From: Gammaproteobacteria bacterium
GTDB taxonomy: Bacteria; Pseudomonadota; Gammaproteobacteria; GCA-001735895
DNA: 11,403 nucleotides
Assembly (NCBI GenBank): GCA_003231795.1
Contig: QIJI01000217.1
Span: 1 to 11,403 of the forward strand
Direction: 5' to 3'
The position numbers and the translations under genes were made by a program. This document shows, piece by piece, positions 1 to 6,437 of this stretch (positions are counted from its first letter, which is position 1; every line of letters starts with the position of its first letter). Under the pieces are notes generated by a model. The model did no database searches. It was not told the origin of the DNA and saw only the letters and a list, made by a program, of their open reading frames with translations.

Positions 1-480
1 AAATCGGCCTTTAGACAGGGTTTCGGCATCTTCACCCAGGTTTTCCCGGAGACAGACAAAGCCGGAGTTCGAAGTGTAGTCGTTATGGACCAGGCTAGCA
101 GGTTCGCGGATATTTTTGATTTCCCGCAGCCCGGGATCAGAGGCCCGTACCGTGTGATCAAAAATATGCACCCGGTCGCATCCGGTTGTTGCCTTTAAAA
201 AGGCTTCCAGCTCGGATTCGTAGATAGACTCTATTTGTCCCGAATCCAGAAAATTGGCAACCCGGGTTGGAAACTCGAGCAGCTCAAAACCCGATGGATG
301 CATCCCGAATTCCCGCCCTTCATCGGTATCGTTTCGACCTCGCGCGTCTTCGACATCAACAGCAATCATTTGCACTGCCTGATCGATTTCATGGGTCGCA
401 CTGGCACCGGCACTGGAAGCGTAATAAACCGGTCGCTCGGATGGTTCGGCCAGAAACTCTAATTTTGCCTGAAATGTCAT
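1..480 (-). CDS. CmcJ/AsaB-like putative non-haem iron hydroxylase/desaturase, N-terminal part (runs off left edge)
   Basis: Reading leftward from the ATG at 480-478 gives 160 residues with no stop; the C-terminal part lies outside the window. Residues 131-136 read VHNDYT, preceded by IFDHTVR at 106-112. This matches the conserved core of the CmcJ / AsaB / NvfI group of oxidoreductases, known from secondary-metabolite pathways and usually about 270-300 residues long. In that core the HxD pair (H132, D134) would supply two iron ligands; the second histidine would lie beyond the edge. The start is fixed by an ATGA overlap with tag (477-480) and a GAGAAG a few bases upstream, so translation is probably coupled to tag. 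Family membership comes from recognising the motif, not from a search. The substrate is unknown, and many relatives in bacteria have no assigned role. Confidence 0.68.
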   Translation of the reverse strand, partial: MTFQAKLEFLAEPSERPVYYASSAGASATHEIDQAVQMIAVDVEDARGRNDTDEGREFGMHPSGFELLEFPTRVANFLDSGQIESIYESELEAFLKATTGCDRVHIFDHTVRASDPGLREIKNIREPASLVHNDYTSNSGFVCLRENLGEDAETLSKGRF

Positions 481-1058
481 GACTTCTCGCTCAATTCACG
501 GTGTCGGTAACAGGAGACAATATGATCATTGACCAGGCCAGCCGCCTGCATAAAGGCATAACAAATGGTGCTGCCGACGAAAGTAAAGCCTCTTTTTTTA
601 AGGTCCTTCGCCATCGCATCTGAAACTTTGGTATTGACCGGAACTGCGCTCATATCTTTGCGCTTGTTCTGCATGGTGCGACCGTCTACATAGTTCCACA
701 AGTACTGGTCCAGCGTCTGACCCTGTTCACGCAGTGCCAGATAGGCTCTGGCGTTTTTTACAAACCCGTTCACTTTGAGCCGATTTCGTACAATGCCCGG
801 ATCAAGCAACAGCGCCGCAATTTTCTTGTCGTCATAGCGCGCAATCTTTTCAGCGTCGAAATCATCAAAAACGAGTCGGTAGTGTTCACGCTTGCGTAAT
901 ATCGTGATCCAGCTCAGCCCTGCCTGTGCACCTTCGAGGCAGAGGAATTCAAATAAAAGCCGATCATCGTGTTGCGGGACACCCCATTCAGAGTCATGAT
1001 AATGCTGATAGAGTTCATCATCACCACACCACCAGCACCTGCTCAATTCGTCAGTCAT
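477..1058 (-). CDS. tag: DNA-3-methyladenine glycosylase I
   Basis: This cytoplasmic base-excision repair enzyme removes 3-methyladenine from alkylated DNA. The 193-residue product matches E. coli Tag in length and nearly end to end. The signature CLEGAQAGLSWIT is at 40-52, with the catalytic-pocket Glu at E42. The zinc ligands known for Tag are present: C8, H21 (in YHDSEWG), and H179 and C183 (in NDHIVSC). The GFTFVG-TICYAFMQA stretch near the C-terminus is also typical. I chose the ATG at 1058 over an in-frame ATG at 1076 because GAGGGG lies 7 nt upstream (1066-1071) and the family begins just before this cysteine. The gene overlaps the upstream aminotransferase by 8 bp and the downstream CmcJ-like gene by 4 bp (ATGA), which indicates a coupled operon. 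Nothing suggests Ada-type regulation. Confidence 0.96.
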   Translation of the reverse strand: MTDELSRCWWCGDDELYQHYHDSEWGVPQHDDRLLFEFLCLEGAQAGLSWITILRKREHYRLVFDDFDAEKIARYDDKKIAALLLDPGIVRNRLKVNGFVKNARAYLALREQGQTLDQYLWNYVDGRTMQNKRKDMSAVPVNTKVSDAMAKDLKKRGFTFVGSTICYAFMQAAGLVNDHIVSCYRHRELSEKS

Positions 1059-2229
1059 CACACAGCCCCTCAACAAATTTTTTGATTCGAACGCAGGCCT
1101 CTTTCAGTTCATCATCGCTTACCGTGTAAGAAACTCGAACATAGCCTTTGGCACTGGCGCCAAACGCGGCGGCATCGAGCACCGACACCCCGGTTGACTC
1201 GTATAAAGACCAGGTAAAATCGGGGGTTGTCATTCCGGTTTTACTGATATCAACCATCATAAACATACCGGCATCGGGCATTAATGGTTCCAGTTTGTCG
1301 ATTTTGCTGAAGGCATCAAACAGGTCGTCCCTGCGCTTTCGATAAATATCACGCATACGATTCAAATCCTGTTCGCAATGTTGCAAAGCGTACAGGCTTG
1401 CCTGTTGTATGAAACCAGGAATACCATAAAGCATGCACAACGCGAGTTTGTCCAGATTGCCGATCATTTCAACTGGCGCAATCGCCCAACCCAGACGCCA
1501 ACCTGACATCGCGTAAGATTTCGACATGCTGCCAATCGTAATAAGCCGATCTTCAATACCCGATTGTGAAGCCATTGGATGAAATTCACCTTCGAACACG
1601 AATTCAGCGTAAACCTCATCCGCGACTATCCACAGATCATTTTTAAGCGCGAGCTCTGCAATAATTGCCAGTTCATCAGGCTGCAAGGCCACCCCGGTAG
1701 GATTGCTGGGTGATGCATAAAAAATGGCCCGCGTACGTTCAGTGATGGCAGATTCGAGCATTTCCCTTTCCAGTCGAAAGCCGTTCTCGGGGCTTAATAC
1801 GACCGGCACCAGTGTCGCCCCGGGCGTCTGGACCGTCGCTTCGTAAGTAACGTACATCGGTTGCAACACGATAGCTTCATCACCCACATCAAGCATGCAA
1901 AGCGAACAGGCAAACAACGCATTCTGTGCCCCGGAGGTAATAATGACATTGCCTGCTTCTACAGTTTGCCCGCTCAAGTGTTGATGCCTTTGCGCAATAC
2001 ATTCCAGCAAAGGCTCGTGCCCACAGATGGCGGTGTAATGGGTGTCACCTTCCTGCATCGCCTGTAACGCCTTGTCGATGATCGGTTTAGGGGTCGCGAA
2101 ATTGGGATCTCCAACGCTGAGTACGATAACGTCCTTGCCATTTCGTTGCTCGGCCTTGGCCAGATTGTTCAAATCCCAAACATCGGCCGCATCGCCTTTA
2201 ACCCGATCGGTAAGCGAAGAAAATCTCAT
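1051..2229 (-). CDS. Class I/II PLP-dependent aminotransferase, AruH (arginine:pyruvate transaminase)-like
   Basis: This is a 392-residue fold-type I aminotransferase of the usual family length. The PLP-site residues are all in place: N176 in SPSNPTG, D204 and Y207 in ADEVYAE, the Schiff-base K237 in SMSKSYAMSGWRLGW, R245, and R365 in YVRVSY for the substrate carboxylate. PMYVTYEA (124-131) and LALCMLYG (262-269) closely resemble Pseudomonas AruH, so a basic or broad amino-acid donor with pyruvate as acceptor is possible, but specificity cannot be read from motifs. The ATG at 2229 is preferred: AAGGA lies 7 nt upstream (2237-2241) and family members begin MRFSSL or MRYSDL. An in-frame ATG at 2259 overlaps the previous stop as ATGA but has no visible ribosome binding site, and would add ten residues. 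The gene ends 8 bp inside tag. Confidence 0.9.
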   Translation of the reverse strand: MRFSSLTDRVKGDAADVWDLNNLAKAEQRNGKDVIVLSVGDPNFATPKPIIDKALQAMQEGDTHYTAICGHEPLLECIAQRHQHLSGQTVEAGNVIITSGAQNALFACSLCMLDVGDEAIVLQPMYVTYEATVQTPGATLVPVVLSPENGFRLEREMLESAITERTRAIFYASPSNPTGVALQPDELAIIAELALKNDLWIVADEVYAEFVFEGEFHPMASQSGIEDRLITIGSMSKSYAMSGWRLGWAIAPVEMIGNLDKLALCMLYGIPGFIQQASLYALQHCEQDLNRMRDIYRKRRDDLFDAFSKIDKLEPLMPDAGMFMMVDISKTGMTTPDFTWSLYESTGVSVLDAAAFGASAKGYVRVSYTVSDDELKEACVRIKKFVEGLCDD

Positions 2230-2255
2230 TGCAACATCCTTAAATCGCCCTGGCT

Positions 2256-2840
2256 TCATTGCCAGCCAGGTTTTAATTCGTCGAGTAGCGGCATGATCCA
2301 GGGTTTATTGGCTTCAAGCTCGCCGCGTTCCAGGCCGGTTAGTTCGTAAGGCAAAACCAGCCAGTCTTGCGTAGATCGCAGGAAGTAATCCGGGCGTGAT
2401 TCCGATTCAATCTGATTGCTACGGTAATAAAGAGCCGCCACACGGACCTCTGCCGCCATATTTAGTTTGGTCTTTTCACGCAGGCGATCGATCACCGCAT
2501 TGACATTGCGCCCGGTACTGTAGACATCATCTACAATTAACAACGAGTCGTCAGCGTTCAGGTTTTCAAACAGGTACTGCAAACCGTGTGCGCGCACAAC
2601 TTCCCCTTGTTGCAATTGTCTGAAATATTCGTCGCGTCCACGGTACGAGGTTCTGATCGCAATATGATCCGTTTCAACCCCAAGATATTGCAGGCATTCC
2701 TGCACGTAAATACCAACCGTAGAACCGCCGCGCCAGACCCCCACAATGAAATCGGGACGGAATCCGCTTTGGTAGACCTGCAGCGCTAGCCGATAGGAAT
2801 CCTGCAATAATTCCTGCTCCTGAATAAAGCATTTGTGCAT
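2256..2840 (-). CDS. Phosphoribosyltransferase, xanthine/hypoxanthine PRT-like (paralogue A)
   Basis: The 194-residue type I phosphoribosyltransferase would join a purine-type base to PRPP in salvage, though the base is not established. VWRGG (35-39) is the pyrophosphate loop, and LLIVDDVYSTGRN (100-112) is the PRPP-binding motif, with its usual final Thr replaced by Asn. A short TSY segment near 64-66 fits the flexible loop, and QDWLVLPYE near the C-terminus resembles the base-binding strand and hood of Gpt-type enzymes. The ATG at 2840 is chosen because the protein then aligns from its first residues with paralogue B; the longer in-frame ATG at 2909 adds residues unlike the family and would leave only 36 bp to the divergent neighbour. 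No clear ribosome binding site is visible. It is the first gene of the leftward run, and its stop overlaps an alternative start of the aminotransferase. Confidence 0.86.
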   Translation of the reverse strand: MHKCFIQEQELLQDSYRLALQVYQSGFRPDFIVGVWRGGSTVGIYVQECLQYLGVETDHIAIRTSYRGRDEYFRQLQQGEVVRAHGLQYLFENLNADDSLLIVDDVYSTGRNVNAVIDRLREKTKLNMAAEVRVAALYYRSNQIESESRPDYFLRSTQDWLVLPYELTGLERGELEANKPWIMPLLDELKPGWQ

Positions 2841-2945
2841 CGATAATACGCCCGTCAAAAATCCTGTGTTATTCTGGCGAAGACTATCAACTGCCTGTAA
2901 TGAATGCACGTGCTATGCGCGAAAACAAAGTAGAAATTCCACACT
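2841..2945. promoter_or_regulatory. Divergent intergenic region between two paralogous phosphoribosyltransferases
   Basis: About 105 bp separates the two divergent starts, so promoters for both directions should lie here. The best plus-strand -10 candidate is TGTAAT at 2896-2901, but I see no convincing -35 at 16-18 bp. On the minus strand TTGATA occurs (2885-2890 complement) without a good -10 partner. There is no obvious operator palindrome. The regulatory role is inferred from gene orientation only. Confidence 0.4.
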
Positions 2946-3509
2946 GTGAGTAAAAAACTTTACCTCGATGCACAACAGTTGCTGGAAGACTCGTTTCGAC
3001 TCGGTGCAGAAGTTATCAAAGATGGTTTCCGGCCCACGATAATGATTGCGATATGGCGTGGCGGGGTGCCGATGGGAATTGCAGTTCAGGAATTGCTGGC
3101 CTGGTATGGAATCGAAACCGATCACATTTCGATTCGGACCTCCTCGTACAGCGGAATCGACGGACAATCGCATGAAATTCGTATTCACGGCATGAACTAC
3201 CTGATTAAAAACTGCAGTTCTGCTGACCGTCTGTTGATCGTCGATGATGTGTTTGATACCGGCTTGACCATTGAAGCCGTGATTGCGCACCTGCAGGAAA
3301 GGGCACGACTGAATACACCGCGAGAAATCCGCATCGCTGTCCCCTATTACAAACCGTCACGCAATAAAACAGATCGGGTGCCGGACTATTATCTGCATGA
3401 AACTGCGCAATGGTTGAAATATCCGCATTCGCTGGAAGGATTGAGCGTCGATGAGGTTAAAGCCAATCGCCCTGAGTTATATGAAATTATTCGGGATCAG
3501 TTGGGCTAG
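2946..3509 (+). CDS. Phosphoribosyltransferase, xanthine/hypoxanthine PRT-like (paralogue B)
   Basis: The 187-residue cytoplasmic type I phosphoribosyltransferase has IWRGG at 36-40 (pyrophosphate loop), RTSSYSG at 64-70 (flexible-loop position), and the PRPP motif LLIVDDVFDTGLT at 96-108 with all standard residues. AQWLKYPHSLEG near 154-165 resembles the C-terminal base-binding region of Gpt-like enzymes. It aligns over its full length with the divergent copy at 2256-2840, sharing segments such as GFRP, WRGG, ETDHI-IRTS, LLIVDDV and RPDY/VPDY. The start is GTG at 2946: the only upstream in-frame ATG (2904) is closed by a stop at 2931. No strong ribosome binding site is visible. The 3' end overlaps the convergent MFS gene by 23 bp. 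The likely role is purine salvage; the substrate is not known. Confidence 0.88.
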   Translation: MSKKLYLDAQQLLEDSFRLGAEVIKDGFRPTIMIAIWRGGVPMGIAVQELLAWYGIETDHISIRTSSYSGIDGQSHEIRIHGMNYLIKNCSSADRLLIVDDVFDTGLTIEAVIAHLQERARLNTPREIRIAVPYYKPSRNKTDRVPDYYLHETAQWLKYPHSLEGLSVDEVKANRPELYEIIRDQLG

Positions 3510-4686
3510 TGGTCTCAGTATTTTCGAAATTCAGAAACAGGCATATCATGGCGGATACCAGAATCAATGCAGCCGCCAGAAGGTACGCATAACTGAGAGC
3601 TAACTCGCCGATCAGACCGGCAAAAAGCGCACCAAACATCCCGACGCCATCCAGCACCGTGAAGATGATACCCAGCGTTGTCGACTCCGATCTACCCGTG
3701 TATTCGACCGCGACGGCCAGTAACACTGGGCGCACCGCGGTTAAAAGCACTACTGCAGGCATCAACCCGGCAATGGCCCAGTAAAGGCTATCGCTAAGTC
3801 CTGCAAAAAGCGCAAAAAAGCTGGTCGCAAATAATACAATCAACACCATGGGCTTGCGACTTCGACCATCGGTGTACTTGCCAAAAAATGGTTGCAAGAT
3901 TGAACCGACCATTAATATTGCAGCAAAAATCAGTCCGGCATGAAATGGAGACAGCCCGTGATCCTTCTGAAAGAATAGCGGCGACATCGCGAGCATTGCC
4001 GTCAGCGACATACCGTAAAACACGATCATTAACATCAATGCAATGCCGGAGGGTCGAAACCAGTGGCGGGCTAATGCCCTGAAATCAATACGGGTGACTT
4101 TGCCTGGACTGTCGCGACTGATACGAGCCGCTATCGGGATGAATACCAGTCCCATGATAACCGCTGGCAACACCAGAATTTGCAGCGTCGTCTGCCAGTC
4201 GAAAAAACCGAGCAGAAACCCGGTGGCCAACGGGGCCAGTACTTCGGCACCAATACTTCCGCCAATCGCGTGAATTCCGAGCACCTGTGCGCGACGTTGC
4301 GGCATTTCCTTGATCAGCACTCCCGTGGCAACCGGATGCCAGAACGCATCGCCCATGACACCAAACGCGAGCAATAAGGTAATCGCCCAGAACCCCGGCA
4401 CCAGGGTAGCGCTCAGATAACCAATCGCTACCCACCAGAAACTGATCAACATCAAAAAACCGGGACGTGTCGATCGATCAGATAAAATTCCCGCCGGAAT
4501 ATAGGCAAGCCCTGCGCCGATTCCGTTTATGGTCAGAATCAAACCCACTTCGGTAGGCCCGAGCCCCATGCTGGCTGCAATTGCAGGTGCCAGTAACCAC
4601 AGAGTACCCGCGACCCAGTCATTGCTCATATGACCCAGCGATACGGCTCCGAGTAAAAATCGTTGTTCTTTAGTTAATGGCTTCAT
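3487..4686 (-). CDS. MFS transporter, fosmidomycin-resistance (Fsr)-like
   Basis: A 399-residue inner-membrane protein with about twelve hydrophobic segments in two halves, the size of an MFS antiporter. The cytoplasmic loop motif AGILSDRSTRP (65-75; G66, D70, R71) follows the second segment, and a matching FGKYTDGRSRKP appears in the second half, as expected for internally duplicated MFS proteins. The polar GHMSNDW in the first segment, FWHP (115-118) and GIHAIGGSIGAEVLAP (137-152) resemble the Fsr/FsmR branch, whose members export fosmidomycin or other small molecules. The ATG overlaps the stop of the upstream dinF-like gene (ATGA, 4683-4686) and lacks a good ribosome binding site, so translational coupling is likely. 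Efflux by proton antiport is inferred from the family; the substrate is unknown. Confidence 0.88.
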   Translation of the reverse strand: MKPLTKEQRFLLGAVSLGHMSNDWVAGTLWLLAPAIAASMGLGPTEVGLILTINGIGAGLAYIPAGILSDRSTRPGFLMLISFWWVAIGYLSATLVPGFWAITLLLAFGVMGDAFWHPVATGVLIKEMPQRRAQVLGIHAIGGSIGAEVLAPLATGFLLGFFDWQTTLQILVLPAVIMGLVFIPIAARISRDSPGKVTRIDFRALARHWFRPSGIALMLMIVFYGMSLTAMLAMSPLFFQKDHGLSPFHAGLIFAAILMVGSILQPFFGKYTDGRSRKPMVLIVLFATSFFALFAGLSDSLYWAIAGLMPAVVLLTAVRPVLLAVAVEYTGRSESTTLGIIFTVLDGVGMFGALFAGLIGELALSYAYLLAAALILVSAMICLFLNFENTETTSPTDPE

Positions 4687-6029
4687 TGGGTTGACTGGCC
4701 TGTTGGCTGACGATTTGTGCGGATCGCGGCTTCTATAACCGGATAATAGAATAGCAGCGAGATGGCCCGAATCAACATGAATAATGTGAGCCCGAAATAA
4801 AGCCCGTGATTGCCAAATAATGGAATCGTCAACTGTAAAATGGCGAGATATAACAACAACGATATAATCATTGCGTTACGCATTTCCCGGGTATGAGTAG
4901 TACCAATAAAAATACCATCGAGCTGAAAGCTCCAGATGGACACTATCGGAGCCAGTATCATCCATGGCAGATAGTTTTTAGCCAGCATGGAAACCGATTC
5001 GATACTGGTAAACAAATCGATGATAGCGTTCCCGAAAAACAGATAAAAAAGCGCAATCGCAATAGCCACAATGGCGGCCCAGAAACTGGTCAACAGAACC
5101 GCTCGACGAAAAATACGCCGACGCCTGGCACCATAGGCACTTCCGCTCAATGCTTCTACCGCATGCGCAAACCCATCCAGCGCATAAGCCATGATGCTCT
5201 GCAGGTGGAGTAAAATAGTGTTTGCGGCCAGAACCACTTCTCCCATGGCTGCACTTTTAGCGGTGAAATAACTGAATGCGAACAACAGGCACAAAGTTCG
5301 AATAAAGATGTTGATATTGGCGTTAAACAAATTCAGTAAAGCGCTTCGTTCGAGCAAGCGATTTTTGTCGAAATTTCCGAATGCACTTTTGATCCGGTCA
5401 CGCAGCAGGTAAATCCCGACGAGCATGGCCAGATATTCAGCTATTACCGAGGCCAGGGCGACACCTTCCACGCCCCAGCCAAAGCCCAGCACAAATAGCA
5501 GATCGAGCAGGACATTAGTGATATTCAAAATCAGTTGCAGCACAAAAACGGCGCGGGTGTTGTGCAAGCCGATCAATACCCCGGTAATAGCGTAAATCAG
5601 CAGTACCGCGGGCGCACTCCATAATCGGATATGCGCATATTCGGCCGCCATCAACTCAATGCCTTCGCTGCTATCGATGAGATAGAGCACCAGATCGATT
5701 AACGGCCAGGCCAGCAAAATGGTCACCATCCCGAGGCCGGCGGCCAGCACCAACACCCTTAATAAGGTGTCGGACAGTTCCTGCCAGTTTTTCGCGCCAT
5801 AATACTGCGCGACGAAACCGGAGGTTCCCATGCGCAAAAAGCCGAAGCCCCAGTACAAAAAACTGAAGATCAGCGCGCCCAGCGCTACCGCTCCTATCGC
5901 CTGTGGTTGCGGCAGATGCCCCACCACCGCGGTATCAACAGCACCGACAAGGGGAACAGAAATATTGGAGAGTATGATCGGACCGGCTAAAACCCAGACT
6001 TTACGATGAGAGACACGCTTCATCCGCAT
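4683..6029 (-). CDS. dinF: MATE family multidrug efflux transporter, DinF-like
   Basis: This 448-residue inner-membrane protein has about twelve hydrophobic segments. It begins with the typical MATE stretch LAGPIILSNISVPLVGAVD, then TAVVGH (33-38). The segment AYALDGFAHAVEALSGSAYGAR (around 280-300) and the later LDGIFIGTTHTREMRN are close to E. coli DinF; these conserved stretches separate DinF from NorM. DinF-group proteins are Na+ or H+ coupled exporters of organic cations and other toxic compounds. E. coli dinF lies next to lexA and is SOS-controlled, but here there is no lexA neighbour and no SOS box in front. Two starts two codons apart are possible (6029 or 6023), and neither has a clear ribosome binding site. 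It is the first gene of a two-gene operon with the MFS transporter, which it overlaps by 4 bp. Confidence 0.9.
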   Translation of the reverse strand: MRMKRVSHRKVWVLAGPIILSNISVPLVGAVDTAVVGHLPQPQAIGAVALGALIFSFLYWGFGFLRMGTSGFVAQYYGAKNWQELSDTLLRVLVLAAGLGMVTILLAWPLIDLVLYLIDSSEGIELMAAEYAHIRLWSAPAVLLIYAITGVLIGLHNTRAVFVLQLILNITNVLLDLLFVLGFGWGVEGVALASVIAEYLAMLVGIYLLRDRIKSAFGNFDKNRLLERSALLNLFNANINIFIRTLCLLFAFSYFTAKSAAMGEVVLAANTILLHLQSIMAYALDGFAHAVEALSGSAYGARRRRIFRRAVLLTSFWAAIVAIAIALFYLFFGNAIIDLFTSIESVSMLAKNYLPWMILAPIVSIWSFQLDGIFIGTTHTREMRNAMIISLLLYLAILQLTIPLFGNHGLYFGLTLFMLIRAISLLFYYPVIEAAIRTNRQPTGQSTQ

Positions 6030-6075
6030 TGCTCATGTTGTTCAAATTTCCGTCGCCGGAGTTCGCCTGGCGGAT

Positions 6076-6104
6076 ATCAGATTATTACTCCTGCTCATTG
6101 TCAG
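6076..6104 (-). promoter_or_regulatory. Candidate sigma70-type promoter for the dinF-MFS pair
   Basis: On the minus strand, CTGACA (complement of 6099-6104) is 17 bp from TCTGAT (complement of 6076-6081). This matches the -35 consensus at 5 of 6 positions and the -10 at 4 of 6. Transcription would start near 6069, giving a leader of about 40 nt before the ATG at 6029. Assigned by eye. Confidence 0.35.
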
Positions 6105-6108
6105 TATC

Positions 6109-6129
6109 CAGGATTTGCAGGATTTGCAG
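6109..6129 (+). repeat. 9-bp tandem repeat, about 2.3 copies
   Basis: CAGGATTTG is repeated head to tail at 6109-6117 and 6118-6126 and followed by a partial third copy, CAG. In the open plus frame it would encode QDL-QDL-Q. Short units of this kind can change in number by slippage. Confidence 0.6.
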
Positions 6130-6276
6130 GAATTACAAATTTATTCAGGGTCTCTTAAATATGCTGACAGGTATGATGAGCAGCAGAAACAGGACAGTAG
6201 CGAGAGTTTTGAACAAGACATTTTCGATGGCGAAGAGACACTCTATCCGAATAAATTCCCGATATCATTAAAATGA
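6124..6276 (+). other. Coding-like open stretch, possible small CDS or gene remnant
   Basis: The frame is open from just after the TGA at 6007-6009 to the TGA at 6274-6276. Its translation looks protein-like: a leucine-rich hydrophobic stretch (codons around 6079-6108), then QDLQDLQELQ, then a hydrophilic acidic tail containing KYADRYDEQQKQDSSE, DIFDGEETLYP and NKFPISLK. It contains no ATG or GTG. The only usual alternative starts are TTG at 6115 and 6124; the latter has AGGA about 10 nt upstream and would give 50 residues. The upstream half overlaps the putative dinF promoter. It could be a tiny protein, the tail of a decayed gene, or chance. I do not recognise a family. Confidence 0.2.
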
Positions 6277-6277
6277 T
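6264..6277. repeat. 14-bp palindrome ATCATT-AA-AATGAT
   Basis: A perfect 6-bp inverted repeat with a 2-bp centre, in AT-rich DNA about 230 bp upstream of the substrate-binding protein gene. It is the size of a dimeric repressor site, but it is not followed by a T-tract and does not match a regulator I can name. It also coincides with the stop codon of the open stretch ending at 6276, so it may be incidental. Confidence 0.3.
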
Positions 6278-6307
6278 TTATTTTCTACAACAGTTGTTTA
6301 CAAAGCC

Positions 6308-6356
6308 ATACAAGGCATGCGGAACAATTGAGATAACAGCTTTGACAATACAAGGC
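6308..6356 (+). repeat. Direct repeat ATACAAGGC, two copies 40 bp apart
   Basis: Perfect 9-bp copies lie at 6308-6316 and 6348-6356, an offset of 40 bp or nearly four helical turns, so both would face the same side of the DNA. The second copy begins immediately after the TTGACA box of the candidate importer promoter. A shared operator is possible; the basis is the repeat alone. Confidence 0.35.
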
Positions 6357-6370
6357 TCTCGCTTTACTCT
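6342..6370 (+). promoter_or_regulatory. Candidate sigma70 promoter for the substrate-binding protein gene
   Basis: A perfect -35 box TTGACA (6342-6347) is followed after 17 bp by TACTCT (6365-6370), which matches the -10 consensus at only 3 of 6 positions. A good -35 with a poor -10 is typical of promoters that need an activator. Transcription would begin near 6377 and leave about 128 nt of leader. An alternative -10, TATAAA at 6419-6424, has no good -35. Confidence 0.4.
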
Positions 6371-6437
6371 GTGCGGCACTAGTGACTATAGTTCGTAGCC
6401 TCCCCCCTATATTTAATGTATAAAAAACGCCAAGTAT

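Noticed and set aside
235..482. Short plus-strand frames opposite the left-edge gene
   Set aside because: They are shadows of the minus-strand CmcJ-like gene, which has a recognisable motif and a coupled start.
2841..2909. N-terminal extension of phosphoribosyltransferase A to the ATG at 2909
   Set aside because: The 23 extra residues do not align with the paralogue or the family, and would leave only 36 bp for two divergent promoters.
2913..3290. 125-codon minus-strand frame opposite phosphoribosyltransferase B
   Set aside because: It lies antisense within a gene with full catalytic motifs; the translation has no family features.
6030..6104. SOS (LexA) box in front of the dinF-like gene
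   Set aside because: I looked for CTG-N10-CAG with the usual TA-rich centre and found no good match; E. coli dinF is SOS-linked only through lexA.
6029..6271. 80-codon ATG-started frame MLMLFKF... on the plus strand
   Set aside because: Cysteine- and arginine-rich product with no recognisable motif or ribosome binding site; another frame of the same DNA looks more protein-like.
6264..6297. Palindromes at 6264-6277 and 6287-6297 as an intrinsic terminator for the open stretch
   Set aside because: The stems are AT-rich or only 5 bp long and no T-tract follows in the right place.
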